Below are positions 1 to 9,160 of a stretch of DNA of 64,000 nt, piece after piece. Made by a program: the position numbers and the translations under genes. Location of the stretch: the NCBI GenBank assembly GCA_016169945.1, contig JADLSH010000164.1:1054001-1118000 (forward strand), read 5' to 3'. The stretch comes from Trachythela sp. YZ-2020 (lineage: Eukaryota > Cnidaria > Anthozoa > Malacalcyonacea > Clavulariidae). Below the pieces are notes generated by a model. It made no database searches, was not told where the DNA came from, and saw only the letters and a list, made by a program, of their open reading frames with translations. Within the stretch, counting starts at the first letter, position 1, and the number at the start of each line of letters is the position of its first letter.

Positions 1-344
1 ATGGCTGTAAATAACAGTGGACTGAATTCAGATTTGTCTTTAAATATTACCGAAAGTGGAAAATTACCTGAATCAGCCGTTGATGGTGAATTGCATCCAA
101 AACAACAAACAAAATTGACTGAAAGGGGTAAAGATCGATGGCTCATGGCAAATTATTGTTGCATGTTAAGAAAGTAAAGCATCTTCTTAATGACAGTTCC
201 AGCATGGAAAAACTAGAACAAGCCAGAGATGCTTTAGATCATGAAATGGAAGATTTTGTAGAGGCATGTGGCAAGTATAATGATATGTTGTGGAATGGTT
301 TACCGGGATCTCTCAGATCAATAGAGACATTTAGATTTTGGTGA
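1..344 (+). pseudogene. BEL/Pao-type gag N-terminal fragment, frameshifted
   Basis: An open frame starts at base 1 and ends at a TAA near 175. The reading continues in another frame (138-344) with a coiled-coil-like acidic stretch. The two frames join around 'LTERGKDRW' and 'HVKKVKHLL'. The pattern (acidic leader, LTxxGKxR motif, then a helical stretch rich in Glu, Lys and Leu) resembles the N-terminal region of BEL/Pao gag polyproteins; the complete BEL gag at 58928-60925 begins with a comparable acidic and helical region. No later gag or pol follows, so this is a scrap cut off before 400. The start at base 1 may simply be the window edge. Assignment is by resemblance only. Confidence 0.4.
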
Positions 345-783
345 CTACATCCCAGCGGCTTCATTTGCGTATATTCTTGAGGTTTTCAACGCCAGGGACG
401 ATTTTTCATGTAAGTCATTTCCCTCAAGCTTTTTATACCTATTTAGTCGAATTATCTCGTGTAATTATAGTCTATTTTTGTTGGTATACCTTTAGTCTTT
501 AAATACAAATAATGATTGAGGGTCGATTAAATCTTTTAAGCATGTTGATTTCTCGAAATTGAAGTGGTCACTGGAATATCGTGTATTAAAAATGGCTGCC
601 ATATATTGACAAGATATATTATATTTATAGTGTTGTATTGCATTTTAATACGAAGATATTCTAGCCACTAAAAGTGTAGGAATAGCTTCACTATCTTGTT
701 ATTTGAAATGCTATTTCAGCAGTTAATAAATGTCAATTGAATTTCATTGTTTGTTTTATTTATAGTAATAACAAAGATTCAGA
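345..783. other. no recognisable feature
   Basis: AT-rich sequence between the gag scrap and the Myb-like exon. I see no supported ORF, no clear terminal inverted repeat and no tandem repeat. The left end of the Harbinger element should lie here but I could not define it. Confidence 0.4.
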
Positions 784-2104
784 ATGGGTCCATTCAGATG
801 GCCTATGTTGCAACACGATGTTGATTTAGCAAAGGAAGTTGTGGCAACCAGACCCGAAAAACCTAGCGATTGGGATAACATCGCCAGTCGCCTTAATCCA
901 ATATTTTCTTTAACAATTGGAAAAGCAGTAGTTATAAAGGGCAGAAGCTGTAGAGAAAGACTGGAAAGACTTATAAAAAAATATAAAGCGGATGACTCTG
1001 CAGCCCTTAAGAGGTATAACATATTACAACATGATTGCTTATTTGGAGTAGCATAAAAAAGTTCCTGTAGGGATACTTCCTGGGGTGGAAGTTTAGTATA
1101 TGAACAACATTAAGTTGAAGGTATAACACAAGTCGTAACTTTATTACTCTCCCAGTGTATGAAGATATTAATTTCATAGCTTTCTAGTGACTACCTGTAT
1201 AATGGGGGGAAATATTTGCTATATCTCTGACAGATCTGGCACTGAGGAGGATTTCACTGAGTTAAATGCTCTTCTTGAGGACATAACAGTTTTTCGTCGT
1301 GATTTGGAAGAGGCTAAAGAGTTACAAAAGGAAGTGAAAAGAAAAAAGATTGAAGATGAAAATAGAGGGCGTTACATGAGACAATGTGGTATTTATGTAA
1401 CATACATACCATAAAACCACTGATTAGCCACATCTGAACTTATGTATTTCAGGTGCCCTTTGCAATGGGGAAGGGATAACTGGGAGGGGTTGGGGTGGGG
1501 GGGGGGGGGGCTAGATAGAGAAGGGGATAATTGTTTTATCTGGTTTAAACTAATGCTTAGTTTCAATAACAAGCTTAGGCTTAATGCAGAGGCTTTATAA
1601 ATTTATTTGTCTTAGAAAGGGGGTTTGTCAGAGAGGGCTGATTAGATTTACAATTTGTATGCTATATCCTTGGTCAGTGGAAGGGATTAATTACTTTATT
1701 TGCATACAGAGTTGTTTTTTGCTTTATATTCACATTGTCTATTTGTTGCAGAGAATGGACAATTCTCCTCAAGAGAAGAAGAAAACAGGTATAGTACTTT
1801 GTATTAATTTCAATTATTTACTAAAGTGCTTTTACAGCATTTCTTCATGAGGAATTATTGTATTATAACTTATCATTTTTTGCATCCTGTCTAGGAAAAA
1901 AGGTTAAACAAAGAGCTAGCAAGTTATCTGCAGTGCAGATGTTAAGTGACAAACATGAAAAGAAAGTAGAATTAAAACAGAAAATCGGAGTTAGACCTAC
2001 AAAAACGAAAATTTGAAGAAGAGACTGAAGAAAGGAAAATGCGTTTCACGATGGAAATGGCAGAAAGAAGAATGATGCTAGAATTATTACAAAATAAGAT
2101 GTAA
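784..2104 (+). pseudogene. Myb/SANT-like DNA-binding protein of a PIF/Harbinger element (spliced, decayed)
   Basis: PIF/Harbinger elements encode a Myb/SANT-like accessory protein that helps the transposase bind DNA and reach the nucleus. Exon 1 (784-1013) carries a trihelix/Myb-like domain: paired Trp (PFRWPM, SDWDNIA), a KGRSCRERLERLIKKYK helix and a GT donor. Exon 2 (1234-1388) is acidic (SGTEEDFTELNALLEDI) followed by a Lys/Glu-rich coil. Exon 3 (about 1752-1789) and exon 4 (1895-2104) continue with KKVKQRASKLSAVQ and a C-terminal Glu/Arg/Met coil ending in ...LLQNKM before a TAA. The exon 1/2 and exon 3/4 joins keep the frame. The exon 2/3 join appears one base out, and exon 4 shifts frame near 1985, so this copy is probably non-functional. 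It faces the transposase gene on the other strand, the usual two-gene Harbinger layout. Confidence 0.65.
1482..1510 (+). repeat. G-tract / G-quadruplex candidate
   Basis: Four or more runs of three to fourteen G separated by one or two bases lie within the Myb-like gene's second intron, ending in an uninterrupted run of about 14 G. The pattern fits an intramolecular quadruplex, and such a run is also prone to length error. Confidence 0.6.
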
Positions 2105-2231
2105 CATTTAACAGTTTATTCACTAACGTTTGTCTTATATTATTCTTATGTTATTCATGTTCATATTTTAACAAGGTTGTTCATTAATTAAAAGTTGTTA
2201 CTTACAATGCTTTTTGAAATTTTACAATGTT

Positions 2232-4263
2232 TTACTCATTTAGTAGATATGTTTCCAGGCATGGTGGATCAACCTCAAAGAATTTACTTGATAGGGACCC
2301 ATATAAACATGTATGGTAATTTGTCATAAGAGCACCTACTATGTAGTATTTGGCCACTGGTTGCAAGAGGACCCTCAAATTTTTCTTAAAATCTAAATAC
2401 GTGAAATAAGTGGTGATTTTTCCAAAACCCCACTCAACGCTAACTCTGACTTTGCTCATTCTTTTGTTAAACTGCTTCTGGTCTTCTGTCAAATTGGCAC
2501 AACGGAATGGTGCCGAGATGGATCTGGTAATGCCATAAGCTGGGTCACCATAAATGACGTAGCCTTCTCCCCTGCCTCTACCATCCTCCAGTTCCTGTAA
2601 CTTTGCACACACACCGCTTGCTGCCAGCATAAAGGCATCATGCCTTCTACCCTCAATGGGACCATACATATGGGAAATGAGGCCAGTAGGCACATGAATT
2701 GACTAAAAAGAAAGTAAATTGCACTTATTGGGATGGACACATTGCGTATTTGAGATCGATATGATACACAATTTAAACGTTATACCTGGAATGTTATGCA
2801 GTGTGCTCTTTTATGACCACTGAACATAATCCTCCGATTGCGCACTGGTCTTGCTATAGGCCTGACAGTACCATCAATGAATCCCCAGCAGGTTTGGAGG
2901 GGAGCACCTTTTGCATAAATTGTATCTGAGAATTGTTGGAGATCTAGCCAGGCAAGTCCAATGACTCCAGCAAATGATTGTGCTTCAATAATCTGTAAAT
3001 AAAATTGTACCATAAGGAAAATACTAAAACAGGAAAAGAAAGCCCAATACTAGAAATTATTTAATGACATAACTAACTATTATATAATACAAAACAAGGG
3101 TAACTCCAAAAATTGATAACATTTGAATATTTATCTACGTTTCGACTATGTTTCAGTTCTAAAGAGCTTTAATATGATCAAACTGTTCGCAAGTGGAGAG
3201 GTGCTGGTGGATTTCAGATTTTGTATGGTGTGAATGTTCCTTAGTTCTGGTGTATAAGCAGCAGTACCTACTATTACATCCAGGGCAAGTAAATTCAAGC
3301 TCTTTTAGAAATGAATCTCAACGATGACGCAGGGTCTAATCAAACCAGATGTATAATGGCTGAACATGTTTTTCACAATACTAAAATCATAGATAAATCT
3401 AACCATTGGTCCCTTTTGCTTTTTCAAGAATCCCTCGCTATTAAAAGATATAAACCTGAACTTAATCATGGAATTAAAGCTTCTAAAGAACTTCTCATAT
3501 TTAACTAATTCATTAATAATTAACCTAATGTATCATATTTCTTCATATAAATACTGCTTTTGATATATAATCTAGTTAGTTTATCCTGATGATGACTGAA
3601 ACATAGTCGAAACGTAGATAAATATTAAAATGTTATCAATTTTTGGAGTTACCCTTGTTTTGTATTTTATTAAAATATTCGGTGGTTCTAAGAATTTAAC
3701 TATTATATATTAACCGTTTTGAAAATCAGGCTCAATTGGGAGTCACTTCTTCCAAACAGAGGCACAAGATCAGACCATCTATTAGGATATGTCAACCTTC
3801 TTAACATTATCATTAGAGCTTCTAGCCCAGTCGCTGTTGTGCCTTGTCTACACATGTACTTGTTTGGTAAGCATAACGACGTGAATAGATGCTCGATGTC
3901 ATTCTTCTCAAACCTGTTAGTATATAAAGATTAAAAACACCATGTATAAGTTTATAGAGCAATGCCAGTGGCAAAATAACCTCACAGTTTAAGTATTGTT
4001 AACACACCTGAACATTTCTACGCACTCGCCGTCACAGAGCTTGAAAATCCAGTATATGTCCAATTTTCAGTGTCGGGTTACATAGTGTGTCCAAAAACAA
4101 CATGTCCACATCTTCTTCACTTGAACTGGAAGTGCTGCTCTCTCCGAATCATATGCCATTATTTCCAATATATCATTTAAATCACGTCTGAAAAGGTTAT
4201 ATTTTTGTTAACACAAATGCCTATAAATAATGCCTATAAAACTAACCTTCTAACACCTGCCAT
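2232..4263 (-). CDS. PIF/Harbinger DDE transposase, five exons
   Basis: A DDE_Tnp_4-type nuclease that excises and inserts Harbinger elements in the nucleus. Exons on the minus strand by splice sites: 4263-4247 (ATG, MAGVR), 4187-4008, 3913-3715, 2992-2786 and 2702-2232. Introns are GT-AG, including an 83-bp last intron (2785-2703). The catalytic triad is visible: D in GFIDGTVRPIARP, D in GDPAYG, E in VSVEWGFGKI. Exon 3 has the family's helical DNA-binding part (FEKNDIEHL, RWSDLVPLFGR). Exons 3-5 read open throughout. Exon 2 needs two indels, an extra two bases in a GAGAGAGC run and a later one-base shift, that together restore frame, so the N terminus of this copy is altered. The fourth intron (2993-3714) is enlarged by a Penelope-like insertion. 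Confidence 0.85.
3085..3675. mobile_element. Penelope-like relic with inverted arms
   Basis: About 65 bp at 3090-3155 returns in inverted orientation at 3600-3670, including the shared block 'GGGTAACTCCAAAAATTGAT'. Between the arms, 3311-3508 encodes a GIY-YIG-like C-terminal stretch (AEHVFHNTKIIDKSNHW, ESLAIKRYKPELN) of the kind that ends Penelope-like element proteins. The arms would be pseudo-LTRs in inverted orientation. The relic lies inside an intron of the Harbinger transposase, so it inserted after, or without harming, that gene. Confidence 0.55.
3580..3622 (+). ncRNA. hammerhead ribozyme-like motif of a Penelope-like element
   Basis: The layout is a type I hammerhead with a minimal helix III. 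The core CTGATGA is at 3586-3592. Helix II is formed by GACT (3594-3597) and AGTC (3605-3608), followed by GAAA (3609-3612) and the self-complementary ACGT (3612-3615), with a UA cleavage context. Helix I is TTTATC (3580-3585) pairing perfectly with GATAAA (3617-3622). Penelope-like elements are known to carry such ribozymes, with a helix III so short that it works as a dimer. An extra T at 3593 between the core and helix II departs from the consensus and may impair cleavage. The opposite arm (3090-3160) keeps the GAAA side but has lost CTGATGA. Confidence 0.5.
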
Positions 4264-4329
4264 TGCTTGTACAAAAAGATATTGAAAAAAGCGCAAAAAC
4301 TGAAGAGGTCTAAAAACTAAATGCAAACG

Positions 4330-4490
4330 ACGTGTTAAATGGCTAACCGCGGTTCACGGTTAGCCGTCCAAGCAGAAATCTAAAGGTCTTTAATGTCTAA
4401 TCTTACTGCTTTTAAAACAGGATTTTAATATTTTGTTACTGATGATTTCCGTATTCAAATAAAGTTGATGATGATGATGATGATGATGAC
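4330..4490 (+). repeat. perfect hairpin plus LINE-like 3' tail with (TGA)n
   Basis: GGCTAACCG and CGGTTAGCC form a perfect 9-bp hairpin stem near 4338-4363. Further on, AATAAA is followed directly by about eight TGA units (4466-4490). AATAAA plus (TGATG)n is a typical 3' end of CR1/L2-like LINEs in the + orientation, so this looks like a solo tail. No coding part is attached. Confidence 0.45.
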
Positions 4491-4869
4491 AGACGACAGG
4501 GATCAATCCTACCAATGATTTGACACTAGAAATAGAGAATATGATCAATGTAGACTTAAGGTATGTGAACGAATCCATACTTTGAAGAGATTTATACAGC
4601 ATTAGATCAAGTATTCGGTCTAAGTCCTCAACTCCTAAGCAGCGCAGGAAAATGACTTCTTGCCATATGTCTCTGTTTGCACTCTAGGCACAGTTAACAG
4701 ATTTAGACTGCTGGAGCGCAAAGTATGAACAGGGATATGACAACGAAGTAGATCAGTGATGTATGAAGGGGCGAGGCAGTTAAGAGCTTTATTATAGGTC
4801 ACCAAAGGGAGTTTGAAAGTTACTTGTTGTTGCACTGGAAGCCAGTGAAGATTGAAAAGTACTGGTGTT
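4491..4869 (-). pseudogene. LINE (CR1/L2-like) ORF2 C-terminal part, downstream half of a split copy
   Basis: On the minus strand, 4869-4635 reads ITPVLFNLHWLPVQQQ, then ALNCLAPSYITDLL and a Leu/Ser-rich stretch ending in a TYGKKSFS-like motif. This is the conserved C-terminal tail after the reverse transcriptase in CR1/L2-type ORF2 proteins. The frame degrades beyond 4635. It is the continuation of the LINE fragment at 8407-9160; the two were separated by the transposon at 4878-8398, with one copy of ATATACGT on each side. Confidence 0.75.
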
Positions 4870-4877
4870 ATATACGT

Positions 4878-7800
4878 TAGGGTGCATCATCCGCCCCAAC
4901 TTTTCACTATCAAGCCTACCTTTTTTTAGAGGTGAGGTTCAGCCTAACTAACAAAATTGTGAAGTTTGGGGACAATCAGATAAATCCTAGGGGTAGCAGA
5001 TTGCGATCAAAGATTGCGAAATGTCATGCGACACCGAAATAGCCTGGGTGTCCTGTATCTCAACTCCGGAAGATGGTACAGACTTTATTTTGGTGCCAAA
5101 AGATGCAGAATCATCACATTTATATACAACTTGTTAGTAGTCTATAGGTATACAACCTTTATTTTGCATGTTATTGTCAAAAAACGAGTTTTTAGAGTCA
5201 TTCTATGCTATTCTGATAGTCTTATGCTAGCATTTGCTCATAATTCTGTTATTGTATGACATAACAGAGCTATAGATGCTTGTATTGTTATAAATATATG
5301 TTTAATGTACATAATCCAGCCTTAACATCAAAGCTATAAAAGTATAGCTTATAAGTACATAGACACTGTTATAAGTTCCAATATTTTACAGAGTGAGGTA
5401 CCACGAGGAGGAATAAAGTTTTCTCTTTCTCGTGTTTGGTTCGGCATGTCTAGAGTTTTCAACCACCTGCAAGACTCTCTGGTAGCGTTCTTCCTTGACA
5501 GCTGTTCCAAGAAAGTCGTGACCAAGCTTGACACCTCTCTCAGCAGCATCATTTACTACACTTATGCTATTCACAACTAACTTAGCACTTTCAAACCCTT
5601 CATCACTGGCCCACTCCGTAACAGGTTTGTAAAGGAATTCCTGGCTTATCTTCATTATTTTGAAAAATGACCAAGAATCCATCCAAACATATCTGGAAAG
5701 ATCTTCTGTTATCTCGGTCGGCATCTCAGGAAAAGTTGGTTTTCCAAACCCATTACCATGCCGCTTCAAACACAAACCATCTCCTTTAAGCCCCAACATT
5801 TTGGTCACCATTTTCTGCTTAATGTTAGCATCTAGTGAGTTGCTGAATAGAGCGAGTGGAACAAGTTCTTCTGTGAGATACCACATGTGGTTACCAAAAC
5901 TCTTGATAGCTGCTGTAGCCATTACACCGTCTATAAGCTTATAGTTGATGAAAGAGTTGATGAGAAGTTGATCATTTATTGGTGCAGCTGAGGGGACAGG
6001 AGATGTGAGCCACCATGGAACATAACAGAAGACCACAAACTGTACAAAGCGACGTATCTTCTGCAGCTGATGACTTGCAAATACGGCACCTTTTGGAAGT
6101 TCATTGATCATTTTTGTACCCAAAAGATCCATTTTTATGGCGTAAAGAAGTTTTGCCATCCAACGTGCCATCCAAGTCTGCTGAATGAAAACCCTTCAAT
6201 ATCATTGCCTTCACTTAGATACTGAAGGACTAAAGTGACAAGTTCCTTGTAATCTCCTCTGCTGAATGACTTTTTAAGGTAGGCATTGCACAATGCTTTA
6301 AGTTCACTTATCCTTCCTAACAAATCAAACGGGATTTCTGGAAAATCAAGATCTGCTTTGTTTTCATGTGTAATGCTGGAAAAGTTTTCTTTAAACCTTT
6401 TAAATACGAGAATTTCGGGACTTTTCGAAACTTCGATTTTCAAGGCATCCCACGTGTGGGTCAGAATGACTTCACCAACATGATGATGACACGCATACCA
6501 GAGAAGAGGGCGGTTTAGTCTACCTTGCAATGCCACACAGGCAGCAGTTCGAGAACCTGTATTAGAGCTTGTAGTGTCAAACACCATACCAGCCAGACAC
6601 TCTGCACAGTTCCATTCCTCTATCAATTTCATGCTTACTTCTGAAATCAGATCCCCAGCCGTTTCTGTAGACTTGTGAGGAATTGCTGGCACTCCTAACA
6701 GCTTCGTCCCACCAACTCCTGATAAAAGAACTGGTAACCTTTCTTAGAACCGTCCCAGTGGAGGTTTGCAACAGAAGGAGGAGTCCAATTTTCTTTAATC
6801 TTCTCTGCAATTGTCGTGACAGTTTCAACTCTATATCTTTGAGATGTTGCGTAGCTAAGATTAAGTTTAGATGGATCTCCTTCAACCGCTGTAACAATGT
6901 TATGCATGACAGAAGATATTGCAGCAGATGAAATGTTGTTTCTAACAATGGATTGGACAACTCTGGGTGATTGCAATATGTTTGGAGGAATAAAAACTGA
7001 TACACCCGTTTTCACACATCTCTTGTGAGATCTTTTAGCACAAGTATGAACAGTCTCGGGTATATTATCATCATCATCCTCGTCATCACTATCGCTCATT
7101 GTAGTGGTTGTTGAACATGAAGCACCAATGTCACTTTCTTTAATTTGATTGCTTCTTTCAATCCTCTTCAATTCTTTGTCTTTTCTTTGTCTAACTTTCT
7201 TTTCAGTAGAACTTAATTTGCTATCAATCCCAGACATTGTAGCCTGCCTGTCTGTCATCATAGATTGTAGAAATGCTTTATCATCTTCATTGCTTAATTT
7301 CTGTAAAGAATTCCTTGGCCAAAACTTCATAGTGGTTTTAAGATGGCTTTTGAAGCTCTCCACTCTATCTTTTGGCTTTCCTGAATCCCTGTCCTTAGGT
7401 TGAATTTTAAGGATTTTCTTCATATCATCAAAAAGTTTTTCCACTTCTTCAGCCATTTTATGTGGGAGAATAGTTGGGATTCTTGCACGATTATAAAAAG
7501 GTATCACAATTTTAACAGTTTTATTTGCTGCATCACGTTTGCTACTTGCAGTTTGATTATGGGCCAAGAAGCAAAGCAGGACCTGGCGTGCAGTTGGCAA
7601 TCGACTACCTGCTATTGTCTTGTCATCATCTGACGGAATGGTACTCAGAAGGAAAAATCGAGGATCAGTGCTTCTGTGGGAATTTTTAGCCATTCCGAAT
7701 TGGAAAGCCAAAATATTTACATCACTAACTAAGTATAATAGACAAAAATTATGGTTAAAAATTTACATAAACTGTGTTTCTTAATTGACAAAATCAGGAA

Positions 7801-8398
7801 TGGTAAAAGCAAGTATCATGTGCATAAAGTCAGACTTAAAAACATACCAATATTATTTAATGAAACTTGCTTTTTTATCTTTGTAATATCACATCTTTGT
7901 TTTCAATGTTTTAATAACCGCCATCTTTGTTTTGCATTAAAGATTTTATATTGAAATAACATGAAGTACATGTACCAAGATAATAAGAGAAGTATAGTCT
8001 GCAACATGAAACAATACAATATAAAATAAATTGTTAACCAAATTATGATGAAATATTAGGAAAACAACCTAAAAATCAGTTTTTTGGCGATAACTTGCAA
8101 AATAATGGATTTAGACATATAGAATATTAACAAGTTGCATATAAAATTGCTATTTCTGCTTCATTTGAAACTAAACTGAAGTCTTCACGACCTTCCTGGG
8201 CTGAGATACAGGACGCCCAGGCTATTTTGGTGGCGCACAACATGCCGCAACCTTTAATCGCAATCTGCTACCCCTAGGATTTGTCTGATTGTCCCCAAAC
8301 TTCACAATTTTGTTAATTAGGATGAAGCTCACCTCTAAAAAAAAGGTAGGCTTAATTGCATAACGTTTGCAAAATATTGGGGCAGCTGATGCACCCTA
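4878..8398 (-). mobile_element. 3.5-kb TIR DNA transposon, 8-bp target duplication, hAT-like
   Basis: Both ends begin TAGGGTGCATCA when read inwards and are flanked by identical ATATACGT (4870-4877 and 8399-8406). The terminal inverted repeats run about 200 bp (4878 to about 5085; about 8178 to 8398), diverged but clearly alignable, for example GAAGTTTGGGGACAATCAGA and AAATCCTAGGGGTAGCAG. The insertion is proved by its host: removing the element and one ATATACGT restores an open LINE frame across the junction. The single internal gene on the minus strand is a frameshifted transposase. An 8-bp duplication fits hAT among known superfamilies, but 200-bp TIRs are long for hAT and I cannot name the family. 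Confidence 0.85.
5386..7693 (-). pseudogene. hAT-like RNase H-fold transposase, two frameshifts
   Basis: The first ATG is at 7693 (MAKNSHRSTD); an upstream TTG at 7711 is unlikely. The N-terminal third is lysine-rich with an acidic Ser/Asp stretch around residues 200-215. After about residue 310 comes LHWDGS, a likely first catalytic Asp. Then, in a new frame (6692-6180), come LLGVPAI, MVFDTTSSNTGSRTAAC (likely second Asp) and ACHHHVGEVIL, which matches the C-x2-H insertion typical of hAT transposases. A second shift near 6180 leads to WMARWMAK and the C-terminal part (6171-5386), including WYLTEELVPLALF. About 760 residues in total. Two single-base shifts (near 6710 and 6180) make this copy inactive. 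I know this as an unnamed family in invertebrate genomes; the hAT-like assignment is inference from motif order and the 8-bp duplication. Confidence 0.65.
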
Positions 8399-8406
8399 AT
8401 ATACGT

Positions 8407-9160
8407 AGATTTCCTTTCTTTGACGACTAATCTGGAAGCAGTTTTGTAACCTTTGCAGCTTCTGTAATTCACAAGAAGGAAGGCCGTAGAGCACGCCGTT
8501 GCAAAAAATCGAGTTTGGATGAGATAAAGGCACGAACAAGACTTTCGGTATCCTTTATTTTCTTATTTTTCCAATTTATTTTCTTATTTTTCCAATTTGA
8601 TGTATTGATTATGAAGCTGAATGACATATGTTATTAATATGCGCTTTGAAAGTAATACAGAAATCAAGTGTAACTCCCAGATCCTTTACTTTGTTTACGG
8701 GGTGTACATCTTTGATGGGACGATGGAAGCAAAATGTTGTGATCAATGTCAACACAACAGCAAGTCTCTGTACTGTGATGGATTCTGTACGCTGACTGCA
8801 TCTTGGCATATAGTTTATGTTTTGTGCAACAATCTTTTCGAGTGTTTTGGAAAGAAATACTAAATTTGAGATTGGCCTAAAATTATTAAACTCATCTCGA
8901 TCTAATGACATTTTCTTGATAAGAGGCCGTAGAAGAGATTCTCTCCATTTCATTGGAAAAATTCCTTGTTCCAAAGATGCGTTCATGATGGTTGTTATAG
9001 TTGGTATAAGGCCATCAATACAACTTTTGAGCAGCCATGTTGGAATTGGGTCTAATTGGCAAGATTTAGGTTTTGACACCATGATAATATCTTGCACTGT
9101 ACTCATTGAAACTCGCTCAAGATGTGTTAGAGAACTGCAACATTCTCAACCAGATTAACA
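8407..9160 (-). pseudogene. LINE (CR1/L2-like) reverse transcriptase fragment, upstream half of a split copy
   Basis: From 9106 the minus strand reads the first RT blocks (LDPIPTWLLKSCIDGL, FPMKWRESLLRPL, NNFRPISNLVFLSKTLEK). It then jumps, by internal deletion, to the post-catalytic part (VKDLGVTLDFCITFKAHI). The palm with the catalytic Asp pair is missing. Near 8555-8600 a short duplication of 'TTTTCTTATTTTTCCAATTT' adds a Lys/Asn-rich stretch. The frame continues through ESLVRAFISSKLDF to ASRLVVKERKST at 8407, where the 3.5-kb transposon interrupts it; the sequence resumes at 4869. Confidence 0.75.
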
